Shown here one piece after another: positions 31,701-43,183 of a DNA stretch of 64,000 nt; position 1 is the first letter of the stretch; each line of letters opens with the position of its first letter. Made by a program: the position numbers and the translations under genes. Location: positions 5,524,148-5,588,147 of the forward strand of contig CM030931.1 of NCBI GenBank assembly GCA_018136815.1. Direction: 5' to 3'. The notes under the pieces were generated by a model. That model searched no databases. It was not told where the DNA came from and was given only the letters and a program-made list of their open reading frames with translations. The stretch comes from Isochrysis galbana (Eukaryota > Haptophyta > Isochrysidales > Isochrysidaceae).

Positions 31701-34700
31701 TGCATGTGCATCCCGCCTTTCGTGTGATCGCAATAGCCGAGCCTGCCATTTACCACAGCAGGAGCGACGTCCCCACAGACGGCGCAGTCTCGAGCGCCGG
31801 TGCTTGGCTCTCATCTGAAATCCTGTCCATGTTCAGCATGCATGTGGCGCCCGGTCTTTCAATTACTGACCATGCAAGCATCTTGGAGGCGATGCCGGCA
31901 CCCACACAGAGCTCCGCCGCAGCTGCTCGGGCAGGTGCCAAGCGCCTAGGCGCCGACGACGTAGCGGCGATTCGATGCCGTCTGCTGAATCTATGGACCA
32001 TTCTGAATCCTAACGCCAAGCCTTTTGGCAATCGTATGCCATTGAACGACGCTGGCTTGGGCGACCTGCACCTCACAACTCGCGGGCTGTTGCGCTGTGC
32101 GAAGCATGCGGACGGCGGCAATGCTGCCGCGGTGACGGACGCGGTGAGGCGTGAACTTGCGGGCAAGCGCGGCACGCTGTCTCCCTCGGCAAGTGCGGCT
32201 CTCGACGCAACGCTGCGCACAGTTGGGCTGCCTCAATTGCCGGACGTTGCGCGTGCGAACCCTGTGGACATGGGATCCGGCGCCCAGGCGAAGGCTCAAG
32301 ACAACGAGCGCGCACTGTTAGATAAAGACCCCGCCAGTGGACTCGCCCGTTTGACCCTAGGCGATGTGCGCGTGCAAGGGATTACTTCGCCGGCTCGCCC
32401 CGAGCTCGTCCCATCGGCATTCATTTTCCACGACTCTCCTGCCCATTTGCACGTCATGCAGCGTATGCTGCGTGATTGGCTCGCCCGGAACCATATGCTG
32501 TTGATCGGGAGTCAAGGAGTGGGCAAGAACAAGATCACAGACCGTATGCTGCAGCTACTCCAGGCATGCTGCTTTTTGCCTTCGTCCCCTGGACAAGCTG
32601 AAGCCTCCGCATTGTGATTGGGATGCACATGTGCACACCGCTACCGGGCATTCCTCTTGTGTTGCCATTTTTCTCAGGCGGAGCGCGAGTACATGCAGCT
32701 GCATCGAGACACCACCGTCGCAGCGCTCACACAGTCGGCTGCGATCGAAGACGGCAAGCTAGTGTGGAAGGACTCTCCCCTCGTTCGCGCACTGGAGCAC
32801 GGCAGAGTGCTTGTGCTCGATGAAGCGGACAAGGCGTCGCTTGAGGTGCGCCACCCCGTGCAGCGCGCACGAAGTGATTTCGCGTGCACAACCGATCGAA
32901 TATTGCTACATGCACGCAGGTCGTATGCGTGCTGCGCTCACTCCTTGAGGAGGGGCGGCTTCTTCTCGCGGATGGGCGCCGGGTGACCCCGCCTGGGAGC
33001 GTGCCACGCAAGGGCACGTTGCCCACCCACCCAAACTTCCGGGCAATCGTACTGGCTAATCGTCCAGGATTCCCCTTTTTGGGCAACGATTTTTTCAGAG
33101 AGTGTGGCGACGTGCTGTCCACGCACGTCGTCGAAGCCCCGTCGGTATGGCTACCACCCCAAAGAGGGCATTTCGGAGCCGTCGCCATGCATTTCTTTGC
33201 CGGTGCAAGAAGAGTCAAACCATTCTCAATTGATCAATCCAATCACTGCCTTCCCAGATTGCCTCAGAACTTGCTCTCCTCCGTGCGTTCGGTCCGGACG
33301 TGCCCGAGTCCGTGCTGAGGCGGGTGGCCCACATCTTCTCCGACCTGCGGCGACTCGCAGACGAAGGTGGGCAGCGGCTTCTTGTGGAAGCCTGGGAGGC
33401 CCGCTGCTCTCCCTGTCTTCCCCACACTTTTAGGGCTCGTTCCCATCCATCTTGAGCTTCAACGAATTCTAGGCACGGATGGCCCTGACGCATATTTGCT
33501 CTCCATTTACGGCCAACATGCGGCACGTTCAATCCGCATAGCAATCCTCAACGTACCCACCCCTCGTTCCTCGATGTAGGCCAACTCTGCTACCCTTACT
33601 CTACGCGCGAGGCCGTCGCGCTTGTGAAGCACTTGCAGGTTTCGAGGCAACCCGCTCTCAATTAGCGCCACCAAAAGCTACCTGCAACCCGACCCCTCGC
33701 TTCATACAAATGTCGGGCCGCGATCCCCACCCATACTTGCCGCAAGAAACCACCGTTCACTCCAAGCTTGCTAATCACTAGCCTTATAAACTCCGTGTAT
33801 AGGCATATCCGTCGGACGGTCTCGTCGGCGCCTCAGACAATGTGTTTGCCTTCGACGCGTACAATCCGCAGGCCGTCTCACAGCTCACGGCCCTTCTACG
33901 TCGGCATGGAATTCCTGTAGGAGAGATGCCTTGGGACGCTACAGGCACCCCACCGTTCAAAGTGCGTCTCGCGGATGAGCATCCCTTGCCGCAAGCTGAA
34001 CCTGTGGAAATCTGGTCAATCGCTAGCAATGCTGGCGCCGAGCCCATCAGCAGCAACAACGCCCACGCTGAGCCGGCTTTGTGTGTGGACACAATTACCA
34101 TTTCGCCCGATTCGTCTTATCTGCAGCCAACAGACCCACCCATCCCGACCCCTGATTGGGAACCTGGTGCGATGCGAACCTTCTCGGAGGAGGCGGCGTC
34201 CTGGAGATTTCCGGCCGGTATACCTGTTGCCTCCGTTCTCGCCTCAGCATGTGCAGCGGACGGCTCTATGCACCTTCTCGCCGGAGCGATGGGCTGCTTG
34301 CGGATGCTCTCCTTCTCTCCGGATGGCTCGCGCGTCTGCGTTCGCACTATCAGTCGTGGATGGCTCCCGAAGGACCACCAAGTTGGAGCGACGCTGCACG
34401 CGATGCGGCGATACACGAATGCTGACGGGAAGACGGCAAGCGAGGATGAGAGTGACGAAGGATTTCTTATTGTGCATCTCCCGGCATTGTCCGAGCTCCT
34501 TGCACTCTCACCGGCCGAACCGGCGAGTCGCGAACGCAAAGCGTCGGATGCGGAAGATCAAGGTCATGCGGGGCTCGCAGATGAGACGCAAAGCGGCGAT
34601 TGGCTAGTGCGCGGTGAACTCATGAAGGTCACAATATGGAAACATCCTTTTCCGGAGTCCGAAGCCGACGCAACGCTTGGTGCCACCCTTGACAAGTGGG

Positions 34701-37700
34701 GCCTTCTCCGTGACGCCTTTTTGGGTGAAGCCAAGCGCAAGGAATGCAACGAGGCGCATTTTGGCATTAGCTTGAAGGCTGCGGCGCACAGTTCGCGTTC
34801 GCTACATGGGCTTGTCAGCAACGCTGACCTTTCTCGCTGGCCCGATTCCGCTTCTACGACGGACACTCGCCAGCCGGCATACAACGGTGTGCAGCGGCTT
34901 GCACGCCTCTCGTTCTCTCACGAGCGGGAAGAGCTTCGATTCGAATCTGTGGCGCTGCCGGGCTCACTTTTGGGGATGGTTGGGCCTTTAAGTGCCTTGC
35001 CCGTCGGTGAAGGCGAAGTTCTCCTGCGTGATGCGGCCCAAAACCTCACTCTCGCGGCATGGCCCGCTCTTGAGTTCGATGGTCATGGTGGGGCTGCCAA
35101 GCCTATGAACGGTCCGGTCGGCAAGGTGAGTGTGCGGCATATCACACGCCGCGCCCTCTCAACGGAGAACGTTCCCACCAAGACCTCCGCGGGAGCGCTC
35201 ACTCGATTCCAAACAGAATGCTGCCCGATCTATGAGGAGCCTGTGGCCGAGAGCGCTGTTGAGCTCCAAAGTGCCGCCGTATTGGGATTGATTGGTACTG
35301 AACGCGTGTTCGGCATGCAAGTGGAGTGGGCACGGTTGGTGGGCAGTGACGGAGCTGTGGCAAAACCCGCTTTGCTACTTTGCCACCCACGGGATGAGTC
35401 GGACGTTCCGACTATGTCGTGCTGGTTGCCCTTCTTGCCGCCGTTGACAGCCAAACCGACAAGCGAAAACGGCGGCCACTCTGCAGACGGCAGGTCTACC
35501 TCCTTCCTCAACACACACCCGCATTCTGCTTTGGCAGTGGACGTCTCGTCCTCGTCGAGCGAAGTGGGCGCCCCTCCGCCTCCGCTGCTTTTCCACGCGC
35601 TGCCTAGCGGGGGGCGCGACGTACCACCCCGGATCCAGCTGGTGGACCTTAAAGCATCGACATTCCGTGACATCCCGCTACTTCCGTCGGCTGCCACCAT
35701 TGGCGCTACCGCTGGAGACGGCGGTATCACACAGTTAGCTAGTGCACGACCGGGCGTCGAAGCTATAGCCAGCAAGTCGGAGGAGGCGACGCTGCCACAC
35801 GAAGCAATGGAAGTTGTACATGCTCTCGCAGTACCTTCAGCGGAAGGTGTACTCACCATACACCGTTGCGGTGAGGTGAAGCTGTGGTGCACGGCAACGA
35901 CGGCGCTCCGCCGACGGTTGGACGATTGGCGTCGTCTTGTAGGGTGGCAAGCGGACGGTGCTGCTGGAGGCTGGAGCGGCAACGGCCTATCGCAAGCGTC
36001 GCCTAGCATTGTTCAAAACTACAAATCGCCTCTCGACGCGACGATGCCCAAGCACGGCAAGATTGACCCGAGCGGCAACCCGCACGTAGGAGGCAACACT
36101 TGGGCAGGAGGGACGGGCGGTAGAGACACTGCTGGTCTAGGCGGCAAAGGGGGACCGTACCGGCTGTCCGACGGGAATCCAATTCATCAAATTTCAGAGG
36201 AGGAGAAGCGGAATGTGTCGCCTGAGGCCAAGGTGTCGCTACAGGGAGGGTGCTGCACGAGCTTGTGGGCCCAATCTAAGTTACGAAGTTCGGTTGGTGC
36301 ACGTGGAGGGCGAATGGGATTCGCTACCGATTGTTTTTCAGCATGATCTGATCTCACATCGCTTTGTTGCGTTCAGGCCGCTGCAAAAGCTATGGCTGAG
36401 CGCGCATTCGCTGCAAGATTGGCGGAGATCGACATGAGCGAGCACGAGGCTAGCCAATACGAGGCGCTTTTTGCTCCCATCGCCGAACAGGTGCAACTGT
36501 GCCCACTATCACGGTCGTGTCTTCTGGACCCATTACGCCACTAGCGTCTTCATTGTAAGGCACGTGGCATCGTTGCCCCGACCGCGTCGCCTCGGTTTCG
36601 CAGGTACAACAAATACGCACATTGCTTTCGGCTCGAGAGGCGCGTGCACACGAGCGCGTTTGGCTCTCACGCCAAACGCATGGTGACCTCGACGACGCTA
36701 GGCTCGTTGATGGAGTTGCTGGCGATCAGAACGTCTTTCGGCGGAGGTGCATGCTGCCTGGTCAATCATCTCCGGTCAGGATGAATCACCGCTGCCTGAG
36801 ATCGCTAGCGTTGGGCGGGCAGCATGCTTGGTTTCCACTGACGATACCGCCGAAGAGAAAGCTGCTTTGGGCCTTTCCCAAAGAATCTTCACTAGCGCAC
36901 GCCTCTGATGCACTCACACATAATCCATCTTGTTGTGCGGCACACAGGGCCGATGCTCCTCCGGGAGAGGGAGCGCCACAACTGCGTCCGAAGCACATCT
37001 CCTTCGTTATGGACGTCTCCGGTTCCATGTACTACTTCAACGGGTGTGCGCAGTGCCGCCAACCCATCGCCCGCTTAGAGCGAATTGTGGCATGCGATGC
37101 CATGCCGGAAGCAATGGTATGGATTTCCGTGTGCATGCATACCCCGATTGGCCCGCTTGTCCAGATATGATGGAAGGCTCGAGCGATCACTCCAATGCGC
37201 ACTACTCATCCTCGAAGCGATGCGTGGGTTTGAGTCGAGGTACAGGTACTTCACGAGTGCGCCTCTAGCACAACGCGGGGAAGATTCTTGCGGTAGTGTG
37301 GGCAACCACTGACGTCTTCCATCGCCTCTGCTTCAAGATATGAGATGTTAGGCCACTCCGGTGATGTGCCGAACGAAACGCTTGTTGCGCTAGGCGCGCC
37401 GCCTGCGGACGAGAAGGCCCAGTTGCGTGTGGCTCAGCGAATGGTGGCACACTCTCAGGTGCGCAAATAGCATGGAGACGGAAGGCTCTTCTCAGCCATT
37501 GGCGTCTTCTCAGTCCGCTCATGTGACCCCCGTAATGTGTGTCCAACTTGTGCGTTTGCGCATTAATTGATGGGGATTATTTAATGCCATGGCAGTTTTG
37601 CAGTTCGGGTGACCACACACTTGAAGCAGCTCAATTTGCGATTTCTTCCGCTGCTGCACGGAATGATGCCGATGAGCGCTTCGTCTTCCTGTTCTCGGAT

Positions 37701-38029
37701 GCTAATCTTGAGCGCTACGGCATCCGACCGGTCGACCTTGCAACTGTGCTCACCGCGGAACCCAGGTGCACCTTCACGCCCGGGCACTTGTCATCCAGCC
37801 GCCCATCCTTTGCATGCCGTTTGGAAGATGATATGCTTGACGCAAAAATCGCTTTGCACATGGTGGTAGAGTTCATGCGCATGTAATTTTCCTTGGGGAT
37901 GTTGGTGGACAAGCTGAGCGCCTCAAAAAGTTGCTACCAACAGGAACCGCTTCTGTGTGCCTCGATCCAGCCTCACTGCCCTCCGCATTCAAAACCGCTT
38001 TCGCAAAGAGCGTCCTACGAGATGCTTAG
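28747..38029 (+). CDS. VWA8: VWA8, mitochondrial AAA-type ATPase with VWA domain
   Basis: Twenty exons join in frame to 2191 residues: 28747-29088, 29318-29437, 29630-29766, 29873-30029, 30165-30815, 30940-31055, 31203-31361, 31546-32563, 32678-32845, 32920-33144, 33258-33366, 33580-33638, 33803-36232, 36377-36490, 36604-36746, 36948-37043, 37165-37245, 37338-37458, 37596-37765, 37870-38029. The Arg/Leu-rich, acid-free N-terminus fits a mitochondrial presequence. Module 1 has the family's degenerate P-loop plus SRDTTESDLKQRREI; module 2 an intact GERGSGKT (about 490-497); module 3 GSQGVGKN (about 882-889), LHRDTT, LDEADKAS and ANRPGFPFLGNDFF. A glycine-rich HVGGNTWAGGTGGRDTAGLGG stretch precedes the VWA domain, whose MIDAS DVSGSM starts near 2004, with later SGDHTLE and SDANLERYGI. 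Animal VWA8 is about 1900 residues; the excess lies mostly in exon 13. Intron 8 is GC-AG. Family members are mitochondrial matrix ATPases of poorly known role. Confidence 0.9.
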
Positions 38030-38594
38030 TGCACTAGAGTGTAGCGCAGCACGTGACAAGTGGCTTCCTTTGCAGCCTTGTACTCACCCTTTGCTACACG
38101 CTAAGGTGTCATTCTAGTGACAACTTGATCGCGGGTGATAGGAATCGTCGGTTGTTTGCTGTGTGATCGTTTGCCTCCATTTGGTACCACCTTCCCTCCC
38201 CGTCCATTTGGCTTGGAAGAGGTGTACGCCTTGCATTCATATTAAGGTCGCTCCCTCCAAGCATTCCACCGGTATTCCCTCACAGCCGGTACCCTCGCAG
38301 ACGGTCCCCTCAAATCTGAAGCTGATCCCCTCGCTAGCCCCCTCGCGCGGCATAGGCCTAGTGTGCAATTGCGGTAAGTGCAAAGGGCACCGCAAGCATA
38401 AGCTCGTCGGGGGCGATGGCGAACGAGGGAAGACGAAGCAGCATACCAAGACGCTATGCCTTAATCGGGACGACACCCTCGAGGATGCCGAGGGACTTCA
38501 ACTCGGAGTGCTTGCGCTTGAGCGCCACGGCCGTGATGCGCGCAACGCCGCGCTCGCTCATCCTCGAGCCACAGGGGGCCGCGCTGCCGCGCTA
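38030..38594. other. No gene seen
   Basis: 3' flank of VWA8. A frame at 38163-38660 encodes an unrecognised basic sequence containing a CNCGKCKGHRKHK cluster, but it runs into a repeat and I do not call it a gene. Confidence 0.35.
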
Positions 38595-39533
38595 CGGCCT
38601 CCTTGTGATAGGGAGGCGACAAAGGAGGCGAGGGCAAAGAGGGCGAATGGGCGGATGTAGGATCCTGCGACGGTGACTAGTGGCTAGCCTACAAGGAGGG
38701 GACATAGATAGAAACGCAGACGAACTAAGTTTATACTTGGTTGACCCATGGGGGGGCACGAGCCCCCCCCTCTCTCCACTCCTCCCCTGCCATGGGGGAG
38801 GAACCACCCATCCTCCTGGCACGCCTGATGGCTTGCCAGGAGGCCACTGCCCTACTGACCCACTCCCTTCCCCACAGGCTCGCCCCATTCCCCCATCCTG
38901 GCCCCTCGTGACCAGCCCATCGCTCCAACCCCCCCTCCCCCCCTGGTCGACAGGCAGACAGGTGCAGATTGGGGGCCCCAGAGGCTCAGGAGCGCCAGCG
39001 AGGGAGAGGCAGGGGAGACCAGGGCCCAGTCCCAGCCTCCTCTGCCCCCAGAGCTGGCCTCCATGAGCCTCCAGGGGTCGCCAGGGGCAGCTGCAGGCCT
39101 GCCGCAGGCGCGCCATCGCGCGTGCCGCAGGAGAGGGGAGAGAGAGCGCGGAGAAGGGGGTGGGCGGAGCGAGAGCTCCGCTCACCGAAAAATAGGTAAG
39201 TCCCGCGCCTGTTTACAGGATAAGTCGGGGCTGAGACCGCCGCCCACTCGGAGACACAGGAGGAAGGGGGGGAATGATCACCGGGGGGGGCGCGGGCCAC
39301 CGGACCATATCTAAGCCCTTCACCCCTATCCCCCTAGTAGTGCACGGGGGGAGTCGCCTTATGGCGGGGGGAGAAGGGCCGGGGAAGTGGGGGTGTAGAA
39401 AGTTTCCTACGTGAGTAGAAAGTAGAGGGTCCACGGCCGCGTGTGCGGTGAGACTATTAAAAGGTTTATATTTTATAGATAGAAACGCAGACAACTTCTA
39501 AAACAAAAAGGTCGATCGCGGATGCGACAGGTT
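38595..39533. repeat. Family C repeat copy split by a family A element
   Basis: Left part 38595-38721 and right part 39494-39533 together match the continuous copy at about 4130-4290 (GGAGGCGACAAAGGAGGCGA ... GACGGTGACT.GTGGCTAGCCT ... AACTTCTAAAACAAAAAGG). The gap is filled by the 754-bp element at 38722-39475. Confidence 0.85.
38722..39475 (-). mobile_element. Family A repeat, full length
   Basis: 754 bp in minus orientation, flanked by a perfect 18-bp duplication ATAGATAGAAACGCAGAC (38704-38721, 39476-39493). The 3' end (left) is the hairpin-forming AACTAAGTTTATACTTGG; the 5' end (right) is AT-rich (AAAAGGTTTATATTTTAT). It carries no conserved ORF. Confidence 0.92.
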
Positions 39534-40794
39534 GTAGAAAGTGTGCTACGTGCTACTTGTAGTAGGTAGTGGTAGTGGTTCCATGTTCCATTCGCCGCGA
39601 GTGCGGTAAGAATATTAAAAGCTTTTCCCCCCCTAGAACCTTCCTAGAAAAAGAAAAATGCCTCTCCACCCCGAGTTTCCCACCTGTTTCCAAATCTACA
39701 CGTACGCGCTCTACAAGAAAAGAAAAGGCGCCGGCTGCGGCCGTCAGTGTTGATGAAGGATCGGGGCCTGTACCGGTAGAAGTAGAAGATGAACTTGTCA
39801 GCTTATCGGTACATTCCAGGCCGTAATTCATTCGACTCTCGTTCATTCACATTCACATCAGGCGTCTACCACGGTAGACGAGTAGACTTACTAGGCATCT
39901 GTCTGCTCCAGCAGACTCAGGTTCCAAGTTTATCAACTACAAGAGTTAAGAATCACGATCTACCATTTCAACTGAAGGCCCGTTGCTGGCGGGCGACGGT
40001 GCCGATTTCAAGACTCACATGTTTGTCAATGATCTGCAGCTTGCTGTCCCCCATGGGGGACGGGGCAAGCACGGCTGCTGTGTGTGGTGTGGCCGGCCAC
40101 GGGCCGTGCGACGCGACCGACCGGGGTCGCACTTACCTGCTCGGCCTCTGCCTGTGCTTGCAGACGCGGTCGCTTCATCAGCGATTAGCGGCTGCTCCAT
40201 GGGGACTAGTGAGGCTCCCTCTGTCTGCGGGGGGCGGGGGGCCCGAAGGGAGAGCGAAGAGCCGCGCTGGCGCGCTCCATCGCAATCAAGTACTACTATA
40301 ATTTTTTTATCTCTCCAGGGTATGTAAACTCCCCCGATAGCTATCGAGGGATTTTCCCGCCCGCCGATAGCTATCGCGGGCGGTGTTGACGATCGGGGAA
40401 AAAATCTCCCGATAGCTCATGGGGGGGCCCGATAGCCATCGGTTGGGGCCTGTTAGATCCTAAGGGGTAACATATATGTTGGAGTTGCAACGATTCAGGC
40501 ACTAGCGCGGCGTACTGATGGGCCTTTGCTGTACAAAGCTCGCCAAGCTTGAGTACTCTCGGACAGCCTGCGTCGACCGTGGACTTCTATGCTCCTATCC
40601 CCTAGATTCCTAACGTCATCAAATGGTTGGAGCCAAGGCGATTAATAAGCGGCGCGTCACTCATGCTCAGCCAGGAACTCAGTCACGAGTAATGGTTCGG
40701 CCAATCAAACGACCGAGAAGCGGACGGCTCGTAGCATCCTGGCCTAACTTCGCACCGGCGCTACCGCACATTTGCGCTTGAAAATCTGTAAAAA
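39534..40794. other. Intergenic with a cluster of short palindromes
   Basis: No gene recognised; frames at 39789-40301 lack domains. At 40331-40450 the 12-bp palindrome CGATAGCTATCG occurs at 40335-40346 and 40365-40376, followed by related CCCGATAGCTCATGGG and CCGATAGCCATCGG. The second sits in a longer imperfect hairpin (CCGCCCG arm, CGGGCGG arm). Confidence 0.6.
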
Positions 40795-41964
40795 TCACTC
40801 GTAAAAGCAGCGATAAAGACATAGGCCCCTTGCAGGGGCCTTTTGGGGCGGAAGGGCGCCAGGCTGACTCCTGCGCTCTAGCAGTGCCGAAACGGCAGAG
40901 AGGTCAAGCTTCCCTCTGCCGACGTCGACGAGAGTGCCAGAGATGTAGCGCATCATGTGCTGGAGAAAGCGATCACATTCAGCCGTAATGGTTACTACGC
41001 CCTCCCCCTCCAAAGTGAAGGGGGCCGCACCCACCGTAAAGCCTGAAATGGTGCACTTGGCTGAGCTCGGCTCAGCCCCCGCGACCACCCGCTCTACCTT
41101 GAGGAGCCGCATATGCTTGCGCGGCGGCCGTGTGTCAGTCCGCTTTGCAAACGCCGAGAAGTCATGCTCGCCCGTGAGGAGGTCCGCAGCACGCTGCATG
41201 GCCTCCACGTCAAGCCGGACGTCCCGCCCGAGCGCCCATCGGTAGCGGCAAGTGAAGGGGTCGCCCACCCCCTCCTGTAGCGTGTAAACGTACCGCTTGC
41301 CAGTGCAAGAGGTGCGGGCGTGGAAATCGCCGCTAGGCGCGAGTCTCACGCCCATCACACGCACCGAGGGGGGTAGCCATGTGTTCTGGCTCAGGCCGGT
41401 GAGGGCGCGGTCGAGCACTCCTGCCACGTCCTCAGCCGTCGGCGCTCGCCCAAGACGGCTCAGCACGTGCGGCGGTTCAGCGTCGAGATCGTAGTCGAAG
41501 TGAACGACTTGTCCAAGTGCGTGCACACCGGCGTCGGTGCGGCCGGCGGCGGCGATACAGACCTGACGGCCGAGCAGCGAGGAGAGCCTGCCTTCCACCA
41601 CATCCTGCACTGTCCTGCCGCTTGGCTGCGTCTGGAAGCCCTCAAACTCGCTCCCGTCGTAGGCCAGCTCTGCCGTCAGCCGTACCACACTCCCTTCTGC
41701 GGGTGTATGGTCGGTCTCGCGGTGGTTCGGCCGGCTCGGCCGGCCAGCGCTCATTGTGTGGCGCGGGCGGATGGGCAGCGCCCGCAAAGACTGAGAAAGG
41801 CGGAGCAGGATGGCTCTCTTCCTGCCCAGGAGGGGGAAGAGAGAGAGAACGGGGAGGGGGGAAGAGGGAGGAGGGCGGGAAGGGGCGGGAGGGGCGGGGG
41901 GTGGTGGCAGAGGGAGGGAAGCGAGGGGGGAGGGGGGGGGGAGAGAGGGAAGGGCGGACGGCAC
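40795..41964 (-). CDS. truA: tRNA pseudouridine synthase A (TruA) family
   Basis: Single exon; 389 residues from 41964, or 319 from the internal ATG at 41754. The core has the TruA motifs: AYDGSEFEGFQTQPSGRTVQ (about 101-120) and AGRTDAGVHALGQVVHFD (about 140-157), whose Asp144 is the expected catalytic aspartate, then HARTSCTGKRYVY, FSAFAK and the C-terminal FLQHMMRYISGTLVDVGRGK. TruA-type enzymes convert uridines 38-40 of the tRNA anticodon stem to pseudouridine (family knowledge). The sequence is closer to the bacterial/organellar branch than to eukaryotic PUS1/PUS3, and the Pro/Leu/Arg-rich first 70 residues could be an organelle-targeting extension, though they overlap a CT-rich tract that may instead be 5' UTR. 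No introns. Confidence 0.9.
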   Translation of the reverse strand: MPSALPSLPPPSPLASLPLPPPPAPPAPSRPPPSSPLPVLSLFPLLGRKRAILLRLSQSLRALPIRPRHTMSAGRPSRPNHRETDHTPAEGSVVRLTAELAYDGSEFEGFQTQPSGRTVQDVVEGRLSSLLGRQVCIAAAGRTDAGVHALGQVVHFDYDLDAEPPHVLSRLGRAPTAEDVAGVLDRALTGLSQNTWLPPSVRVMGVRLAPSGDFHARTSCTGKRYVYTLQEGVGDPFTCRYRWALGRDVRLDVEAMQRAADLLTGEHDFSAFAKRTDTRPPRKHMRLLKVERVVAGAEPSSAKCTISGFTVGAAPFTLEGEGVVTITAECDRFLQHMMRYISGTLVDVGRGKLDLSAVSALLERRSQPGALPPQKAPARGLCLYRCFYE

Positions 41965-42200
41965 GCCGCGTCGCCGTGAGAAGAGCGTCCACCGTCTTCA
42001 CACTGTGACTGAACATATGTGTGAAATGAAACTCTTGAAGTTGAAGTTGCTGACTGTACATTTTTGACACTTGACACTTGAATTTGACCGCCCAAACAGC
42101 CTCCTCGCGTGAGCGCGTGAGCGTCAGTCCGCTCGCGGGCGATGCGTCCATTTGTGCGTTGTGCGCTGTGCTCGAGCTCCCCGTCCTCTTCCTAAGGCCT
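41965..42200. promoter_or_regulatory. TruA upstream region
   Basis: Short region between TruA and the family B element. The upstream homopurine/homopyrimidine tract is at 41820-41960, inside the longer TruA frame. No defined promoter motif seen. Confidence 0.3.
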
Positions 42201-42217
42201 AAGCCGTCATGACGTCA

Positions 42218-43160
42218 ACAAAACAACTGAGCGTTAGTACCACTACTCTCACTAGCCCGGCACCAACACGACAGCCCTCAGCGCACCTGCCCGTACACCT
42301 TGGCGTGCTGTTGACACAGATACATACTCCTATGCACCCCTCCAAATCTCCCCCCTCGCATGCCCCCGGCTCTCATTCTAACTCCCCACAAGTTAAAATG
42401 AGGGAAAACCCATTGAGGCGGACCGGTCGACGCCGGCCAACTCTCCGGGAAAAAGCACCGGGGGGGGGGGAGGAACCTCTCGTCGTGAAGAGGAACGGCT
42501 CATACTGCTCTCGCCGCGAGCGGTCCTCGAGGAATAAAAGACTGCGCCTCGAGATACCTGCCACAAGGGTTCTCGTAGGCGCCTTGAGCCTTGAGCCTCT
42601 CCCTCCTCATCTCCCACCTGTCGCCAGCCGCCCCTCTCCGCCCGTTTGCTTACGCAAACGGGTCCCATTTCTTACCGCACTCCATCGGGGGGGGGTGCAA
42701 AACCCCCCCTCTCCCTCTCTCCATTCTCCTCCTCCTGTGTCCCTGCGGCGCGTCGCCATGCGGCGCGCCACGGCCTGCTCTCAGAGGTCCTTTGGGGGCT
42801 CCCAGAGGGCCAGCCAGGGCAGCTCAGGGGGCAGTGGAGGCTGGGACTCAGCCCCTGGCCCCCCCTGCCTCTCCCACGCTTGCCTCGCTGGCCATGGAAG
42901 CCGCCCAGAGGCATCTGTCTGCCTGGCGACCAGGGAAGGGGGGGAGGTCAGCTCGAGGGCAGGCCCACGCAGGGCGTGGGAGTGCGAATCACGGCCCGCG
43001 CCCACTAGGGGTCTGGGCCAGTGTGGTGATTGCCCAGCCCCTGCCAAGGGGCAGGGGCTGTGGTTGATTGTACGGGCCCACCCCTGGGGGTGTCCGCGAT
43101 GGAGAGAGGGGGGCGCGAGGCGCGAGGCCCCCATTGACCCCTACTTATAAAAGTAGGTTG
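42218..43160 (+). mobile_element. Family B repeat, full length
   Basis: 943 bp with a perfect 17-bp duplication AAGCCGTCATGACGTCA (42201-42217 and 43161-43177). Starts ACAAAACAACTGAGCG, ends AAAAGTAGGTTG. Hairpins: CCCGTTTGC-TTAC-GCAAACGGG (about 42640-42661), an 11-bp perfect stem CAGCCCCTGCC/GGCAGGGGCTG (43035-43045/43050-43060) and the 3'-terminal CCTACTT-ATAA-AAGTAGG (43140-43157). Confidence 0.95.
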
Positions 43161-43163
43161 AAG

Positions 43164-43183
43164 CCGTCATGACGTCATGACGG
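43164..43183. repeat. 20-bp perfect palindrome at the element's target
   Basis: CCGTCATGACGTCATGACGG is its own reverse complement and contains a CRE-like TGACGTCA core. The family B element inserted inside it, so the left flank keeps only the duplicated part. Confidence 0.8.
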
